DNA of 64,000 bases from Bin55 sp965203735. Its GTDB lineage: Bacteria; Pseudomonadota; Gammaproteobacteria; Pseudomonadales; Azotimanducaceae. The position numbers and the translations under genes were made by a program. Shown here piece after piece: positions 8,839-19,061 of the stretch (within the stretch, counting starts at the first letter, position 1; every line of letters begins with the position of its first letter). A model generated the notes under the pieces. The model searched no databases and was not told the origin of the DNA. It was given only the letters and a program-made list of their open reading frames with translations. The DNA is taken from NCBI GenBank assembly GCA_965203735.1, contig OZ241909.1:3162001-3226000 (forward strand). The letters are read 5' to 3'.

Positions 8839-10065
8839 TCAATCACTCTCAACTACCAGCCTTCCGTCGATGTAAAGCGTACTTAGCTGATTCAGTCCCG
8901 CCCAATAAGTCAGTTCTCGGGGATGCCCTATGTCCCATTCAGCAATGTCCGCGCGCTTCCCGACTTCTAACGTACCCCGATCACTGGACAGACCGAGTGC
9001 TTTGGCTGCGTTGCACGTAACGCCTGCAAGACACTCCTCTGGAGTCAGGTGAAAGAGGTTTGTTCCAAGATTCATCGCCAGCCGCAACGAACACAACGGG
9101 GAGGTACCAGGATTACAGTCAGTTGCAATCGCAATTGGCACTTCACACTCTCGGAGCAAGTCTACGGGAGGATGCTGTGTTTCTCCGAGAGTTAAGAATG
9201 CACCGGGAAGCAAGACCGCAACGGTTCCGGAGTCCCCAAGAGCTCGTACACCTTGGGTCGAGGAGTATTCGAGGTGATCGGCTGACAATGCATTAAAGGA
9301 CGCTGCAAGTTCAGCACCTCCTCCATCACTCAGTTGATCGGCATGTAGTTTCACTGGAAGTCCTAATTTGGTTGCTTCTTCGAACAATCGCCCCACCTGA
9401 TCAACAGAAAAAGCAATGCTCTCGCAATAGGCGTCCACAGCATCGGCGAGATTCCTTTCGTGTACTACCTGGAGGACATCTGAAGCAACAAAGTCCATGT
9501 ATTCGTCGGTACGACCTTGATACTCGGCAGGTACAGAATGCGCGCCGAGAAAAGTCGTCGAAATCGAAGCAGGATGGTCCCTGTCCAATGCACGCGCTGC
9601 CGAAAGCATCGTAAGTTCCGTTTCGAAATCCAGACCGTATCCTGACTTTACCTCGATTGTGGCAACACCCTCCTTCAGAAGCGAATCAGCTCGAAGGCGT
9701 GCGCTGTCTGTCAATTGTTCCTCTGTTGCGCTCCTAGTCGCGTGAACTGTGGTTCTAATCCCTCCACCCGCACGAGCTATTTCCTCGTAGCTAACGCCAT
9801 TTAGCCTCTGTTCAAATTCGGCTGCCCTGTCGCCTCCAAACACAAGGTGGGTGTGGCAATCAATTAGAGCGGGAGTAAGCCAATGACCGCCGAGACGCTC
9901 GGTTTTCAAAGCACTCTCCTCAGGAAGCTCGGATTTCGGTCCAATCCATGCGATTCGACCGTCTTTGATAGCCAAGGCGGCATTTTCAATGATGCCATAT
10001 GGCTCCGAATCTGAGCGCATCGTCGCAACATTTACATCGGTCAGCAAGAGGTCCCAAGTAGGCAT
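8839..10065 (-). CDS. hutI: Imidazolonepropionase
   Basis: This 408-residue amidohydrolase-superfamily enzyme opens the imidazolone ring of 4-imidazolone-5-propanoate to give N-formimino-L-glutamate, the third step of histidine degradation. Visible signatures are the metal-binding CHTHLVFGGDRAAEF, AGGGIRTTVHATR, EVKSGYGLD, the HADQLSD and SADHLEY motifs and the Asp in ATDCNPGTS. Length is normal for the family. It is transcribed away from hutF-hutU-hutH-hutG across a 77-base gap that must hold both promoters. No hutC-type repressor gene lies nearby. Confidence 0.96.
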   Translation of the reverse strand: MPTWDLLLTDVNVATMRSDSEPYGIIENAALAIKDGRIAWIGPKSELPEESALKTERLGGHWLTPALIDCHTHLVFGGDRAAEFEQRLNGVSYEEIARAGGGIRTTVHATRSATEEQLTDSARLRADSLLKEGVATIEVKSGYGLDFETELTMLSAARALDRDHPASISTTFLGAHSVPAEYQGRTDEYMDFVASDVLQVVHERNLADAVDAYCESIAFSVDQVGRLFEEATKLGLPVKLHADQLSDGGGAELAASFNALSADHLEYSSTQGVRALGDSGTVAVLLPGAFLTLGETQHPPVDLLRECEVPIAIATDCNPGTSPLCSLRLAMNLGTNLFHLTPEECLAGVTCNAAKALGLSSDRGTLEVGKRADIAEWDIGHPRELTYWAGLNQLSTLYIDGRLVVESD

Positions 10066-10142
10066 GGATCATCAACCAAGTTAGCGAAGAATTACGATAA
10101 CATAGACGCACCCAACCTGCTCCTATTTCTCGCCTTCCTCCA

Positions 10143-11507
10143 TTGACCACCGTCTTCGCCAAAAAAGCACTTCTAAAAAACGGATGGACTCAAGATGTTC
10201 TACTTAGGATTTCCGACGGATTGATCCAATCGGTCGAAACAAAAGCGAAAACTGAACGCGGGGACATCGTAGAAGACCTAGTCATTCCTGGTATTGCTAA
10301 CGCCCATAGTCATGCTTTTCAACGTGCCTTGGTTGGACACACTGAGGCTCGAGGACCCCAGGAACGCGACAATTTCTGGAGTTGGCGTACTCAGATGTAC
10401 AGGTTAGCCAATGCGATTACTGCAGACCAGCTCTACTCGATCGCTTGCCAGTTGTATTCGGAGATGGTGACTTTCGGGTATACGTCCGTTGCGGAATTTC
10501 ACTACCTTCACGGATCTGATTCTGGACCGGATCGATCGCTTGAGATGTTCTTCGCTCTTGAGAGAGCCGCCGTGGATTCGGGGATTCGATTGATCTATGT
10601 CCCAATACTTTACGAAAGAAGCGGATTCGACAGTGACCGTCCACGAGGAGAGCAATTTCGGTTCGCGATGAGAACTGAGGAATACATCGAACACTACGAC
10701 CAAGTACGTGAAACCTCGAACTCGACAGTCATCGTTGGATTGGGAGCACACAGCCTTCGGGCTGTCAGTGAAGAGTCTCTTGCTCAACTTGCCAGCCTTG
10801 CCAAACGCGATGGCTGTCCCATGCACATTCACATCTCCGAACAAACTGCGGAAGTAGACCAGTGCATCGAGCACCACAACGCTCGGCCTATTGAGTGGCT
10901 GTTGCAGGAATTCGCTGTCGACTCCAACTGGTGCCTAGTTCATGCAACGCACGCATCCGATAAAGAGCTTGAGTCATTGGCAAGAACTAATGCAGTGATC
11001 TGTCTCTGCCCCACCACGGAAGCCAATCTCGGAGACGGAATCTTTCCGCTCAATACATGGCTGGACCATGATGGACGAATAGCGATCGGTTCAGACAGTC
11101 ATGTAGGAGTTAATCCGTTCGAAGAACTACGCTGGATCGAGTATGAGCAACGCCTCTTAAGCCGATCACGCAATGTGGCGGACTTTGAGGACACCCACAT
11201 AGGTCGAGGCTTATTCGATGCAGTCGTCAAAGGCGGAGCGTCAGCGTGTGGACTCTCCAATTACCATCTATCTCCCGGTAGCTACGCCGATCTGATTACT
11301 TTGGACGAAAACCATCCTGTACTCATGGGACACAGTTCGGATTCAATCCTTGATGCACTCGTGTTTTCTGGCTATTCGCTACCGATCAATCGAGTGATGG
11401 TGGGTGGAGAATGGCACGTAACCAACGGCGTGCACAATCACGAGCAACTACACAAGTGCCGATACCGAGAAGTCATTCACAAGCTGTGGGAAACTAATCC
11501 ATCATGA
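10143..11507 (+). CDS. hutF: Formimidoylglutamate deiminase
   Basis: This 454-residue amidohydrolase-superfamily enzyme converts N-formimino-L-glutamate to N-formyl-L-glutamate and ammonia. Signatures are ANAHSHAFQRALVG with the metal His pair, the HF-specific FWSWRTQMYRLA, AEFHYLHG, HIHISEQTAEV, LVHATHAS, CPTTEANLGDG and GSDSHV with the metal Asp. Together with hutG this defines the two-step route to glutamate used by Pseudomonas rather than the one-step formiminoglutamase. The start is a TTG (10143), the only plausible one ahead of the first strand. It heads the four-gene hut operon, followed after 70 bases by hutU. Confidence 0.95.
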   Translation: MTTVFAKKALLKNGWTQDVLLRISDGLIQSVETKAKTERGDIVEDLVIPGIANAHSHAFQRALVGHTEARGPQERDNFWSWRTQMYRLANAITADQLYSIACQLYSEMVTFGYTSVAEFHYLHGSDSGPDRSLEMFFALERAAVDSGIRLIYVPILYERSGFDSDRPRGEQFRFAMRTEEYIEHYDQVRETSNSTVIVGLGAHSLRAVSEESLAQLASLAKRDGCPMHIHISEQTAEVDQCIEHHNARPIEWLLQEFAVDSNWCLVHATHASDKELESLARTNAVICLCPTTEANLGDGIFPLNTWLDHDGRIAIGSDSHVGVNPFEELRWIEYEQRLLSRSRNVADFEDTHIGRGLFDAVVKGGASACGLSNYHLSPGSYADLITLDENHPVLMGHSSDSILDALVFSGYSLPINRVMVGGEWHVTNGVHNHEQLHKCRYREVIHKLWETNPS

Positions 11508-11577
11508 ATGACTTCTACGGGTCCAATGGATCAAAGATAGTCCATCATTGGCTCCACACACCTAAGGAACTGAGTTC

Positions 11578-13239
11578 ATGGCAAAGTCTCTAGCTCGATT
11601 AGTTCGCGCACCAACAGGAACTCAGCTCAATGCCAAGAGCTGGTTGACTGAAGCTCCAATGCGCCTCTTGATGAACAATTTAGATCCTGCGGTCGGTGAA
11701 CGACCCGATGAGCTTGTTGTCTACGGCGGGATTGGAAAGGCCGCTCGAAATTGGGAGTGTTTCGACGCAATCGTCAAACAGCTCAAGTCACTTGAAGAAG
11801 ACGAGACTCTATTGATTCAGTCCGGCAAACCCGTCGGAGTGCTCAGGACACACAAGGATGCACCTCGAGTCTTGATTGCAAATTCCAATTTGGTTCCAGC
11901 ATGGGCAAATTGGGAACACTTCCGTGAACTCGACCGCAAAGGACTCATGATGTACGGCCAAATGACAGCTGGGTCGTGGATCTACATTGGTAGTCAAGGA
12001 ATTGTTCAGGGAACCTACGAAACCTTCGTCGAAATGGGACGGCGACACTACTCGGGGGACCTCAGTGGAAAGTGGATTCTTACATCAGGGTTAGGAGGCA
12101 TGGGTGGGGCACAACCTCTGGCCGCTACGATGGCCGGAGCTTCACTGCTCGCAATCGAGTGCCAGTCTGATCGAATCCACAAGAGACTGGAGACCGGATA
12201 CCTCGACAGACGAGCCGAAACACTCGACGAAGCGCTTCGAATCATCAGGATTGCGACTGAGAGCAATCAAAGCGTGTCAGTTGGACTGCTTGGTAACGCT
12301 GCAGAAATACTTCCTGAAATGGTCAATCGAGGAATACGTCCTGACGCGGTCACCGACCAAACTTCAGCGCACGACCCCGCCAATGGCTATCTGCCACTGG
12401 GCTGGAGCGTTGAAAAATGGGCTCGAATGCGAGAATCCGATCCCAATACTGTTTCTGCCGCGGCATCAGAATCCATTGCGGTTCACGTTCGGGCAATGCT
12501 CGATTTTCACAACGCTGGCATCCCTACTTTCGACTACGGCAACAACATTCGACAAGTGGCAAGCAATCAAGGCGTCGAAAATGCATTCGACTTTCCCGGC
12601 TTTGTACCTGCATACGTCAGACCGCTCTTTTGCCGAGGTGTGGGTCCGTTCCGATGGGTTGCTCTTTCTGGGGACCCAGAGGACATATACAGGACCGACG
12701 AGAAAGTCAAGGAATTGTTCCCAGACGACAAGCACCTTCACACCTGGCTGAACGCGGCACGAGCGAAGATACAGTTTCAGGGTCTACCGGCACGAATATG
12801 TTGGGTAGGTTTGGGCCAGAGACACAAACTTGGACTCGCCTTTAATGAAATGGTCCGCAATGGCGAATTGATCGCGCCCGTGGCAATAGGCAGAGATCAT
12901 CTGGACAGCGGATCCGTTGCCAGTCCCAATCGCGAGACCGAGTCAATGCGCGACGGATCGGATGCAGTGTCCGACTGGCCTTTCCTTAATGCTCTCGTGA
13001 ATGTCGCGAGTGGAGCGACATGGGTGTCCGTTCATCATGGAGGCGGCGTCGGCATGGGGTTTGCTCAACATGCGGGACAGGTCGTAGTGTGCGACGGAAC
13101 TCGAGACGCCGATCGCAGAATCGCCCGGGTCTTGTGGAACGATCCGGCAACCGGAGTCATGCGTCATGCCGATGCGGGGTACGACTCTGCAATTGAGTGC
13201 GCTAGCGAAAACCATCTCGAACTTCCAATGACCAAATAG
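11578..13239 (+). CDS. hutU: Urocanate hydratase
   Basis: This is a 553-residue urocanase, close to the typical 555-560. It hydrates urocanate to imidazolonepropionate using tightly bound NAD as an electrophile. Seen are the conserved MNNLDP and YGGIGKAARNW N-terminal motifs, MTAGSWIYIGSQG, the Rossmann-like GLGGMGGAQPLA, DQTSAHDP, FDYGNNIR, FCRGVGPFRWVALSG and the C-terminal HHGGGVGMGFAQHAG. AAGGA lies just ahead of the ATG. It is second in the hutFUHG operon, with hutH starting 19 bases downstream. Confidence 0.97.
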   Translation: MAKSLARLVRAPTGTQLNAKSWLTEAPMRLLMNNLDPAVGERPDELVVYGGIGKAARNWECFDAIVKQLKSLEEDETLLIQSGKPVGVLRTHKDAPRVLIANSNLVPAWANWEHFRELDRKGLMMYGQMTAGSWIYIGSQGIVQGTYETFVEMGRRHYSGDLSGKWILTSGLGGMGGAQPLAATMAGASLLAIECQSDRIHKRLETGYLDRRAETLDEALRIIRIATESNQSVSVGLLGNAAEILPEMVNRGIRPDAVTDQTSAHDPANGYLPLGWSVEKWARMRESDPNTVSAAASESIAVHVRAMLDFHNAGIPTFDYGNNIRQVASNQGVENAFDFPGFVPAYVRPLFCRGVGPFRWVALSGDPEDIYRTDEKVKELFPDDKHLHTWLNAARAKIQFQGLPARICWVGLGQRHKLGLAFNEMVRNGELIAPVAIGRDHLDSGSVASPNRETESMRDGSDAVSDWPFLNALVNVASGATWVSVHHGGGVGMGFAQHAGQVVVCDGTRDADRRIARVLWNDPATGVMRHADAGYDSAIECASENHLELPMTK

Positions 13240-13258
13240 TTATGGCACATTGCAGATT

Positions 13259-14791
13259 ATGAAAGCACTTGAATTGGACGGACAACGTCTATCCCTGCCC
13301 CTGCTTCGGCAGATATGGGAACAGCCTGTTCAAATTCGCCTCGGCAAGCAAGCACGAGGAAGAGTTCAAGAATCGCAAGCGTACGTAAACCAATCCATAG
13401 AAAGCAGTCGACCCTTTTATGGAATTAATACTGGATTCGGCAAACTCGCTCATGTTCGAATTGAGAGGTCCAAACTCGACCGCCTACAAGAGAATCTGAT
13501 TCGTTCGCACGCAGTCGGTGTGGGTGAGCCACTTTCGAAGGAAGTTGTGAGATTGGCGATGATCTTGAAAGTCCACGCACTCGCCAAAGGCTATTCTGGC
13601 GTGCGACCCGAATTGGTCGAATTGCTCTGCAGTCTTGTCAATAACGGCATCCTTCCCATCGTCCCCTCTCAAGGATCTGTAGGCGCTTCCGGAGACTTGG
13701 CGCCACTTGCACACATTGCCAAAGCTCTGATTGGAGAAGGAGTCGTAACGAAAGACGGAGTATCGACTTCCGTAATCGAAGCAATGGGCGAATCAGGTTT
13801 GCGCCCTATGCAGTTGGCCCCCAAAGAGGGTCTCGCACTCTTGAATGGAACGCAAGTTTCCACCGCATTAGCTCTAATCGCACTATTCAAGGCTGAGCAC
13901 GTTCTTTCTGCTTCACTAATTTCAGGTGCAATGTCGGCTGAGGCTACCAAGAGCAGTGACACTCCCTTTGATGAACGAATTCACCAAATAGCTGGGCATC
14001 CAGGTCAGCAAGACGTGAGCGCACTACTACAACTCTTGATGAGCGATAGTGAGATTCGCGCTTCGCATGTGTCCTGCAATCGAGTACAAGACCCCTATTC
14101 CATTCGATGTCAACCACAGGTCATTGGGGCTTGCTTGGACGTATTACGTCACGCAGCTGACGTCCTTCGAGTAGAAGCAAATTCGGTAACCGACAACCCC
14201 ATCGTATTCACTGACACAAAGGCCATTCTGTCTAGTGGAAATTTCCACGCCGAGCCCGTAGCGATGGTTTCGGACTACATGGCGATCTCAATTGCCGAAA
14301 TAGGTGCTTTGTCCGAACGGCGGATCGCTTTGCTCATGGATTCGAACATGAGCCAATTGCCCGAATTCCTAGTCAAGGAGACAGGAATAAACTCTGGATT
14401 CATGATGGCGCAAGTAACTGCTGCCTCACTAGCCTCTGAAAACAAGGTGCTCGCCCACCCAGCCAGCGTAGACAGCATTCCCACATCCGCAAATCAGGAA
14501 GATCACGTAAGCATGGCAACCTTCGCCGCTCGCCGACTACACGACATGCTGGACAACACATCACGTATCGTGGGAATCGAATTGATCGCCGCGGCACAAG
14601 GTATCGAGTTTCGAAGACCGCTTAAGACTTCCCAGTCTCTTGAGAAGTCATTGAGGCAAGTTCGAGTTCTCTCGGAACCGTATATCCAAGATCGATCCCT
14701 GGCGAACGAAATTGAAGCTGTTGCTGAATCAGTCAACGATGGTGCTTTCTGCGACATTGCTCAGTCAATGATGCCAAGCATGAAAGCGTGA
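13259..14791 (+). CDS. hutH: Histidine ammonia-lyase
   Basis: This 510-residue enzyme removes ammonia from L-histidine to form urocanate, the first step of the pathway. The self-forming MIO electrophile comes from the Ala-Ser-Gly triplet in GSVGASGDLAPLAH. Other signatures are FYGINTGFG, LLNGTQVS, VQDPYSIRCQPQV, SVTDNPIVF, GNFHAEPVA and NQEDHVSM. A TTG at 13250 is in frame, but I prefer the ATG at 13259 because it starts the conserved domain directly; neither has a clear ribosome site. Its stop overlaps the GTG start of hutG by four bases. Confidence 0.97.
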   Translation: MKALELDGQRLSLPLLRQIWEQPVQIRLGKQARGRVQESQAYVNQSIESSRPFYGINTGFGKLAHVRIERSKLDRLQENLIRSHAVGVGEPLSKEVVRLAMILKVHALAKGYSGVRPELVELLCSLVNNGILPIVPSQGSVGASGDLAPLAHIAKALIGEGVVTKDGVSTSVIEAMGESGLRPMQLAPKEGLALLNGTQVSTALALIALFKAEHVLSASLISGAMSAEATKSSDTPFDERIHQIAGHPGQQDVSALLQLLMSDSEIRASHVSCNRVQDPYSIRCQPQVIGACLDVLRHAADVLRVEANSVTDNPIVFTDTKAILSSGNFHAEPVAMVSDYMAISIAEIGALSERRIALLMDSNMSQLPEFLVKETGINSGFMMAQVTAASLASENKVLAHPASVDSIPTSANQEDHVSMATFAARRLHDMLDNTSRIVGIELIAAAQGIEFRRPLKTSQSLEKSLRQVRVLSEPYIQDRSLANEIEAVAESVNDGAFCDIAQSMMPSMKA

Positions 14792-15582
14792 ATGAACCTT
14801 ATGATCTTGAAGTGGGTGACTCCCCCCTTCTAGTCAGCATTCCCCATGATGGTCATACGTTAGCCCCCGGAATGGATAGGCGGATGTCCGAACTAGCTCG
14901 ATCGCTTCCAGACACAGACTGGCATGTGCGCAGACTCTACGAGTTTGTGAGGGATCTTGATGCAAGTCTACTTGTGGCAACCTATTCCCGTTACGTTGTC
15001 GACCTGAACCGCCCTCCCTCTGACGTAGCTCTCTATCAAGGACAAGTTTCGACGGGGATTTGCCCTTCGGAGACTTTTGCGGGCGATGCCATCTACCTGC
15101 AAGGTAACGAATGCACCGAAAGTGAAAAGGTGGAAAGAGTAAGACAATATTGGCAACCCTATCACGATAGCCTAGCCTCCGAACTTGATCGCATTCGAGA
15201 CCGTTTCGGCTATGCATTGCTTTGGGACGCCCACTCAATCCGATCGAAAATCCCCAATTTGTTTGACGGAACATTGCCGGACTTGAACATTGGAACTAAT
15301 AGTGGTGCAAGCTGCCACGACTCGTTTACAAAGAAGATTGTCTCGCTAGCTCAGAATTCCGACTTCTCGTGGGCGCTAAATGGTCGATTTAAAGGAGGGT
15401 ACATAACGCGAAGCTATGGCGATCCATCGAACAACATTCATGCAATGCAACTAGAGCTAGGCCAAAGCTGCTACATGAACGAAGAAGACTTTCGGTACGA
15501 CGAGCGATGGGCGGATAGGCTAATTGGCGTTTTGAAGGAAATGTTGGTTGAGTACGTGAGAGTGGCCAGATCATTGAGCTAA
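14788..15582 (+). CDS. hutG: N-formylglutamate amidohydrolase
   Basis: This 264-residue enzyme hydrolyses N-formyl-L-glutamate to glutamate and formate, the last step after HutF. Family motifs include LVSIPHDGH near the N-terminus, ATYSRYVVDLNRPPSD, LLWDAHSIRS with the DxHS signature, and the C-terminal MQLELGQSCYM. The start is GTG, overlapping the hutH stop (GTGA arrangement), so translation is probably coupled. Its presence confirms the formylglutamate branch; it is not the arginase-like formiminoglutamase that also carries the name HutG in some bacteria. Confidence 0.95.
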   Translation: MNEPYDLEVGDSPLLVSIPHDGHTLAPGMDRRMSELARSLPDTDWHVRRLYEFVRDLDASLLVATYSRYVVDLNRPPSDVALYQGQVSTGICPSETFAGDAIYLQGNECTESEKVERVRQYWQPYHDSLASELDRIRDRFGYALLWDAHSIRSKIPNLFDGTLPDLNIGTNSGASCHDSFTKKIVSLAQNSDFSWALNGRFKGGYITRSYGDPSNNIHAMQLELGQSCYMNEEDFRYDERWADRLIGVLKEMLVEYVRVARSLS

Positions 15583-15597
15583 GGAATTGCTTCCTTT
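15580..15597. terminator. Possible terminator between hutG and the TonB receptor gene
   Basis: AAGGAA (15581-15586), a TTGC loop and TTCCTT (15591-15596) form a 6-bp hairpin at the hutG stop. It lies between convergent genes. There is no strong T-run after it, so the call is weak. Confidence 0.35.
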
Positions 15598-15671
15598 AGT
15601 TCGATCTTGTCGTCGATTCGCTGCGAATCTTTGCTTGCCGATGTGTTGTGAATAGTGGATGTACTTGCGCA

Positions 15672-18572
15672 CTAATCGTTTGCGTTGAGGTTTCGACCCA
15701 CTCGTAGTTTGAGATACACATAGCGGCTCCCGGGTATTTCGTGGGTGGACGGGTCATATCCATTGAGCGTGGAACTATAGCTTCGAGGAGTCTCTTCGTC
15801 CAAGAAATTATCGATTCCTACCAACATGCCAATGCTCTGGTTTCTGTATTGCCAGGTGTACTCGTACGTCGCACTGTGATATAGAGTGGCATCGAGAATG
15901 TTCTCCGAATTTCGGTCTTCTTCAGTACTTGGGTTGGAACACAAGCCCAAGTTCGTCAAGCTGTCCGGTGATCCATCGAGAAAGTTCGAGCACCGTTCTG
16001 TTAATTTGTCGATAAAGCGTGAACTCCACGCCAAAGTACCGTTTTCTCTGGTCCACTGAATGGTCGAAGTGTATTTCAATCGGGGGACGCCTCTATCGCT
16101 CTCAGTCCGACCAACCAGTTGCCGACGCCTAATCTCAGAGCCTCGCGCATCACGTGCTATTTCCTCAAAAGAATGCACTCGAGTTGCATCGAAATTCCAT
16201 GTGAACCCTCCCCATCCCGGTGGGTTCCAAGCATAAGAAAAACCGATGTCGGTGCCTGAAGTTCTAATCGTTCCTATGTTGAAGAGAGTATTAGTAAACG
16301 ACTCGATGGTGCCGTTGTCTCGACGTTCGATGAATCCGCAGAATGCGTTGATGCTTTCGATATAGCAACTATCAAGCACGGTTTGCGCGTCGTGGGCCGT
16401 AATAGTGCTGTCGACTTCGAATCGATAGTGAGAGCTCCGCAAAGACAGACGACTTGCCCATGAAGGGTTGTACGACAAGGTCAGCGTTCGACCCTTGCTG
16501 TTTTCAGGTAAGAGGTCGGGATTGCCCCCCGTCAGCAATCCAATCTGCGAACTTAGTTGCATATAACTACCGTCGGTCGGCACTCCCTCTCGACTGCAGT
16601 TTGCGACGATCTGTGTATCTGAAATATTGAGAAGGTCAGCACACGGGTCGGCGATTACTGCATCGTACCTAGTGTGACCTCCAAACAACTCGCCAATGCT
16701 AGGTGCACGAAATCCGTTGGTGAAAGTACTTGTCAAGCTCAATTCATCGTGCGGCGTCCAACGTATGGCTGCTTGTGCGACATAGTCAAAATCGAAGGTG
16801 CTGTACTCAAACGCTCTAAGTGCCGCGACACCTGACAGCCGATCAAGTATGGGAACCTCGGTTTCAACGAAGACTTCACTCGCTTTATAGTCGCCTTTTG
16901 TGGGTTGTGCGGGCAAACCAGCCGTATCCCCAGCTGCCACCACAGGATCGGGAGTAAAACTCCCTGCAAGTGCTCTATGTTCGAAACCAGCTGCAACAGA
17001 AGCGTGTCCGTGAGGCAATTCAAACAAGCGCGTATTAACACTCGCGAAGATGGCAAACTGGGTTTGTTCGCTGCTGTCTTGCTGAACAAATCCAACCCAA
17101 TCCAGCATCTCTTGGGTGATCGATCCTTCTCCGCCTAAGAAATTAAACGGTACACAAGGCAAAGTACACTCAGACAGTGGTCCCAACGCTTGCTTTAACT
17201 TGCGAGCATTGTGCGCTCCAGCTTTCTCTTGACTCGCATCGTTGCGAGAAGCCACGACAGAAAGATCCCAGGAAAGCAAACGTTCGAACGCATTTGTAGC
17301 ACCTACCAATTGGGCCGATAGATACATGGTTGTGACGGTCTGGTCAAAGACTCGTGGACCACTCTCAAGAGGACGACGGGTAACTAATGTATTGCTAGGT
17401 CCAATATCAAATCCGAAGTGATTGAAAGGATTCGTCGCATCAATTGTGATGGTGTCCATGATCGAACCTGACTGTACCAACTCGCCAACCCAAAGCGGTT
17501 CGGGGGCAGCTTGGTTTCGCGACTTGCGCTGATTGATCACTGCCTTGACAATGGATGTCATATTGGCCGAAGAATCCACTTCGAGTCGTACAAACACCCC
17601 GGTTCGCTCCGATGGAGTGCGCAGTAAATTGAAGGATGCGTAATTGAAGCGATCAGTGTTCGTCCAGGGGTGGTACGAATCGGTAGAACCGCAAGGGTCC
17701 AAAGGATCGTAGTTCAACTGCACTGCTCCCACGTCGAGCGCGCAATTGACAAACATGCCTGTATTTGGGTCTGGAAAGACAATGCGGCCTTGGGGAGTGA
17801 ATGTGCTGCCATGAATAGATCCCGTACCTGGCTTCGGGTAATTGGATTGCTCGCGGCTGGACGACTCGATGACCTCCTGATTTACATAGTCCAGCCCGCC
17901 CAATAATCGCCAATTTTGACCCGAAGTTCCATGTGCTAGGGATATGGACCAGGTCGTTCCACCATCTAGGTAGGATCCTGTGTACACGCTCGCCGAGAGA
18001 TCATTCTGTTCACTCTTCGTCACCACATTGACCACACCCGACAAAGCGTCTGATCCGTAGATGGCACTTGATCCATCCTTGAACACTTCAATCCGCTCTA
18101 CCATTTGCATTGGAATGGTGTTCAAGTCCACAGCACTTCCAACTCCGCTTGCCGATGAACCGTTGATCCAACGGATCCCATCAACAAGAACTAGGACTCT
18201 TTTTGATCCCAAGTGTCGAAGGTCCACATGTGTCTCACCTGCGGCAACACCCCCTCCGTCCGGTGGAAATCCCGTATTTCCGCTCATGTTGAACTGTGTA
18301 TTGATCGGCGCGCCGGAGACAGAGAGTTGGCGGAGTAGATCTCCGATTGACGTCAGACTGGATTTGTCAATGTCCGAACGAGAAATAGTTTGAACATTGT
18401 CTTTTGCCCACTCGGCTTCTCTTGGAATCCTCGAACCGACCACTACGACTTCTTCGATCTGCGACTCGTCCGTGGTTGATTCAACCAACGACTGACCTTG
18501 CACAAGACTGCCTTGAAATAGAGAAAAAACGCACAAAACCGTCAGTGAGTAAGAAGCTTTTCGCAGGTTCAT
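15672..18572 (-). CDS. TonB-dependent outer-membrane receptor
   Basis: This receptor has 966 residues from the ATG at 18572, which follows AGGA and opens a signal peptide (MNLRKASYSLTVLCVFSLF). The frame extends 13 codons further, without support. A TonB-box-like EEVVVVGSRIPRE (about residues 35-47) is followed by the plug domain (DLLRQLS, VLVDGIRWI, IPMQMVERIEVFKDGSSAIYG, GVVNVVTK) and a long beta-barrel. Such receptors import iron complexes, vitamins, sugars or peptides using TonB energy. The plug type is common in receptors of organic-polymer-degrading marine bacteria. It converges on the hut operon; a role in taking up histidine-containing peptides is conceivable but unproven. The substrate cannot be read from sequence. 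Confidence 0.93.
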   Translation of the reverse strand: MNLRKASYSLTVLCVFSLFQGSLVQGQSLVESTTDESQIEEVVVVGSRIPREAEWAKDNVQTISRSDIDKSSLTSIGDLLRQLSVSGAPINTQFNMSGNTGFPPDGGGVAAGETHVDLRHLGSKRVLVLVDGIRWINGSSASGVGSAVDLNTIPMQMVERIEVFKDGSSAIYGSDALSGVVNVVTKSEQNDLSASVYTGSYLDGGTTWSISLAHGTSGQNWRLLGGLDYVNQEVIESSSREQSNYPKPGTGSIHGSTFTPQGRIVFPDPNTGMFVNCALDVGAVQLNYDPLDPCGSTDSYHPWTNTDRFNYASFNLLRTPSERTGVFVRLEVDSSANMTSIVKAVINQRKSRNQAAPEPLWVGELVQSGSIMDTITIDATNPFNHFGFDIGPSNTLVTRRPLESGPRVFDQTVTTMYLSAQLVGATNAFERLLSWDLSVVASRNDASQEKAGAHNARKLKQALGPLSECTLPCVPFNFLGGEGSITQEMLDWVGFVQQDSSEQTQFAIFASVNTRLFELPHGHASVAAGFEHRALAGSFTPDPVVAAGDTAGLPAQPTKGDYKASEVFVETEVPILDRLSGVAALRAFEYSTFDFDYVAQAAIRWTPHDELSLTSTFTNGFRAPSIGELFGGHTRYDAVIADPCADLLNISDTQIVANCSREGVPTDGSYMQLSSQIGLLTGGNPDLLPENSKGRTLTLSYNPSWASRLSLRSSHYRFEVDSTITAHDAQTVLDSCYIESINAFCGFIERRDNGTIESFTNTLFNIGTIRTSGTDIGFSYAWNPPGWGGFTWNFDATRVHSFEEIARDARGSEIRRRQLVGRTESDRGVPRLKYTSTIQWTRENGTLAWSSRFIDKLTERCSNFLDGSPDSLTNLGLCSNPSTEEDRNSENILDATLYHSATYEYTWQYRNQSIGMLVGIDNFLDEETPRSYSSTLNGYDPSTHEIPGSRYVYLKLRVGRNLNAND

Positions 18573-18996
18573 CAATTCGGTGTCCTCGTGGAAAGTGGAA
18601 TTGTGTCGCATAGCGAGAGTTCCGTTCGCGGGGGTCCTTTCAATAACTACCCAAACAGCCCGATGTCCGAACTCTATCAGCTGTAAGTGCCGAAATTACA
18701 TCGCATTCAACAAGCATTCTATTCCGTGGCTGCTAGGGAGATTCCCATTTTGCGGACAGCTGGTTTCACGTATTCCTTGAATGTCGACCGAATCTTGTTG
18801 ACGGTTGTTGCAGGCTCCTCAAGACTCATGCCGCACGCCGATAGCGGGGAAATGATGGGATTGGCAACATTGATCTTCAAGTAGACGTTGTTTCTACAGT
18901 TCAAGGAGAGGAAGCTGAGTGTTACTTTCTGTTCACAGCACAACATTCCAGCACTTCGCCGAATTCGTCAGAAATCCCGTGCCCGAAAATCACTGG
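18573..18996. other. Intergenic region between divergent TonB receptor and rpmE
   Basis: About 420 bases that must contain the TonB-receptor promoter. Short open frames on both strands (for example 18719-18946 minus) have no ribosome site or family match. I see no RNA gene. Confidence 0.5.
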
Positions 18997-19025
18997 TTGC
19001 CAGTTGAATCGATCTCTCCTACAAT
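18997..19025 (+). promoter_or_regulatory. Sigma-70 promoter of rpmE
   Basis: TTGCCA (18997-19002), a 17-base spacer and TACAAT (19020-19025) form a near-consensus promoter 36 bases ahead of the rpmE ATG. Its strength fits a ribosomal-protein gene. Confidence 0.7.
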
Positions 19026-19061
19026 AGCATCCGCTCTCGTCAACTCAATCCAACCAAACAG

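Noticed and set aside
18719..18946. A 75-codon minus-strand frame
   Set aside because: No ribosome site, no family signal, and it lies between two divergent promoters.
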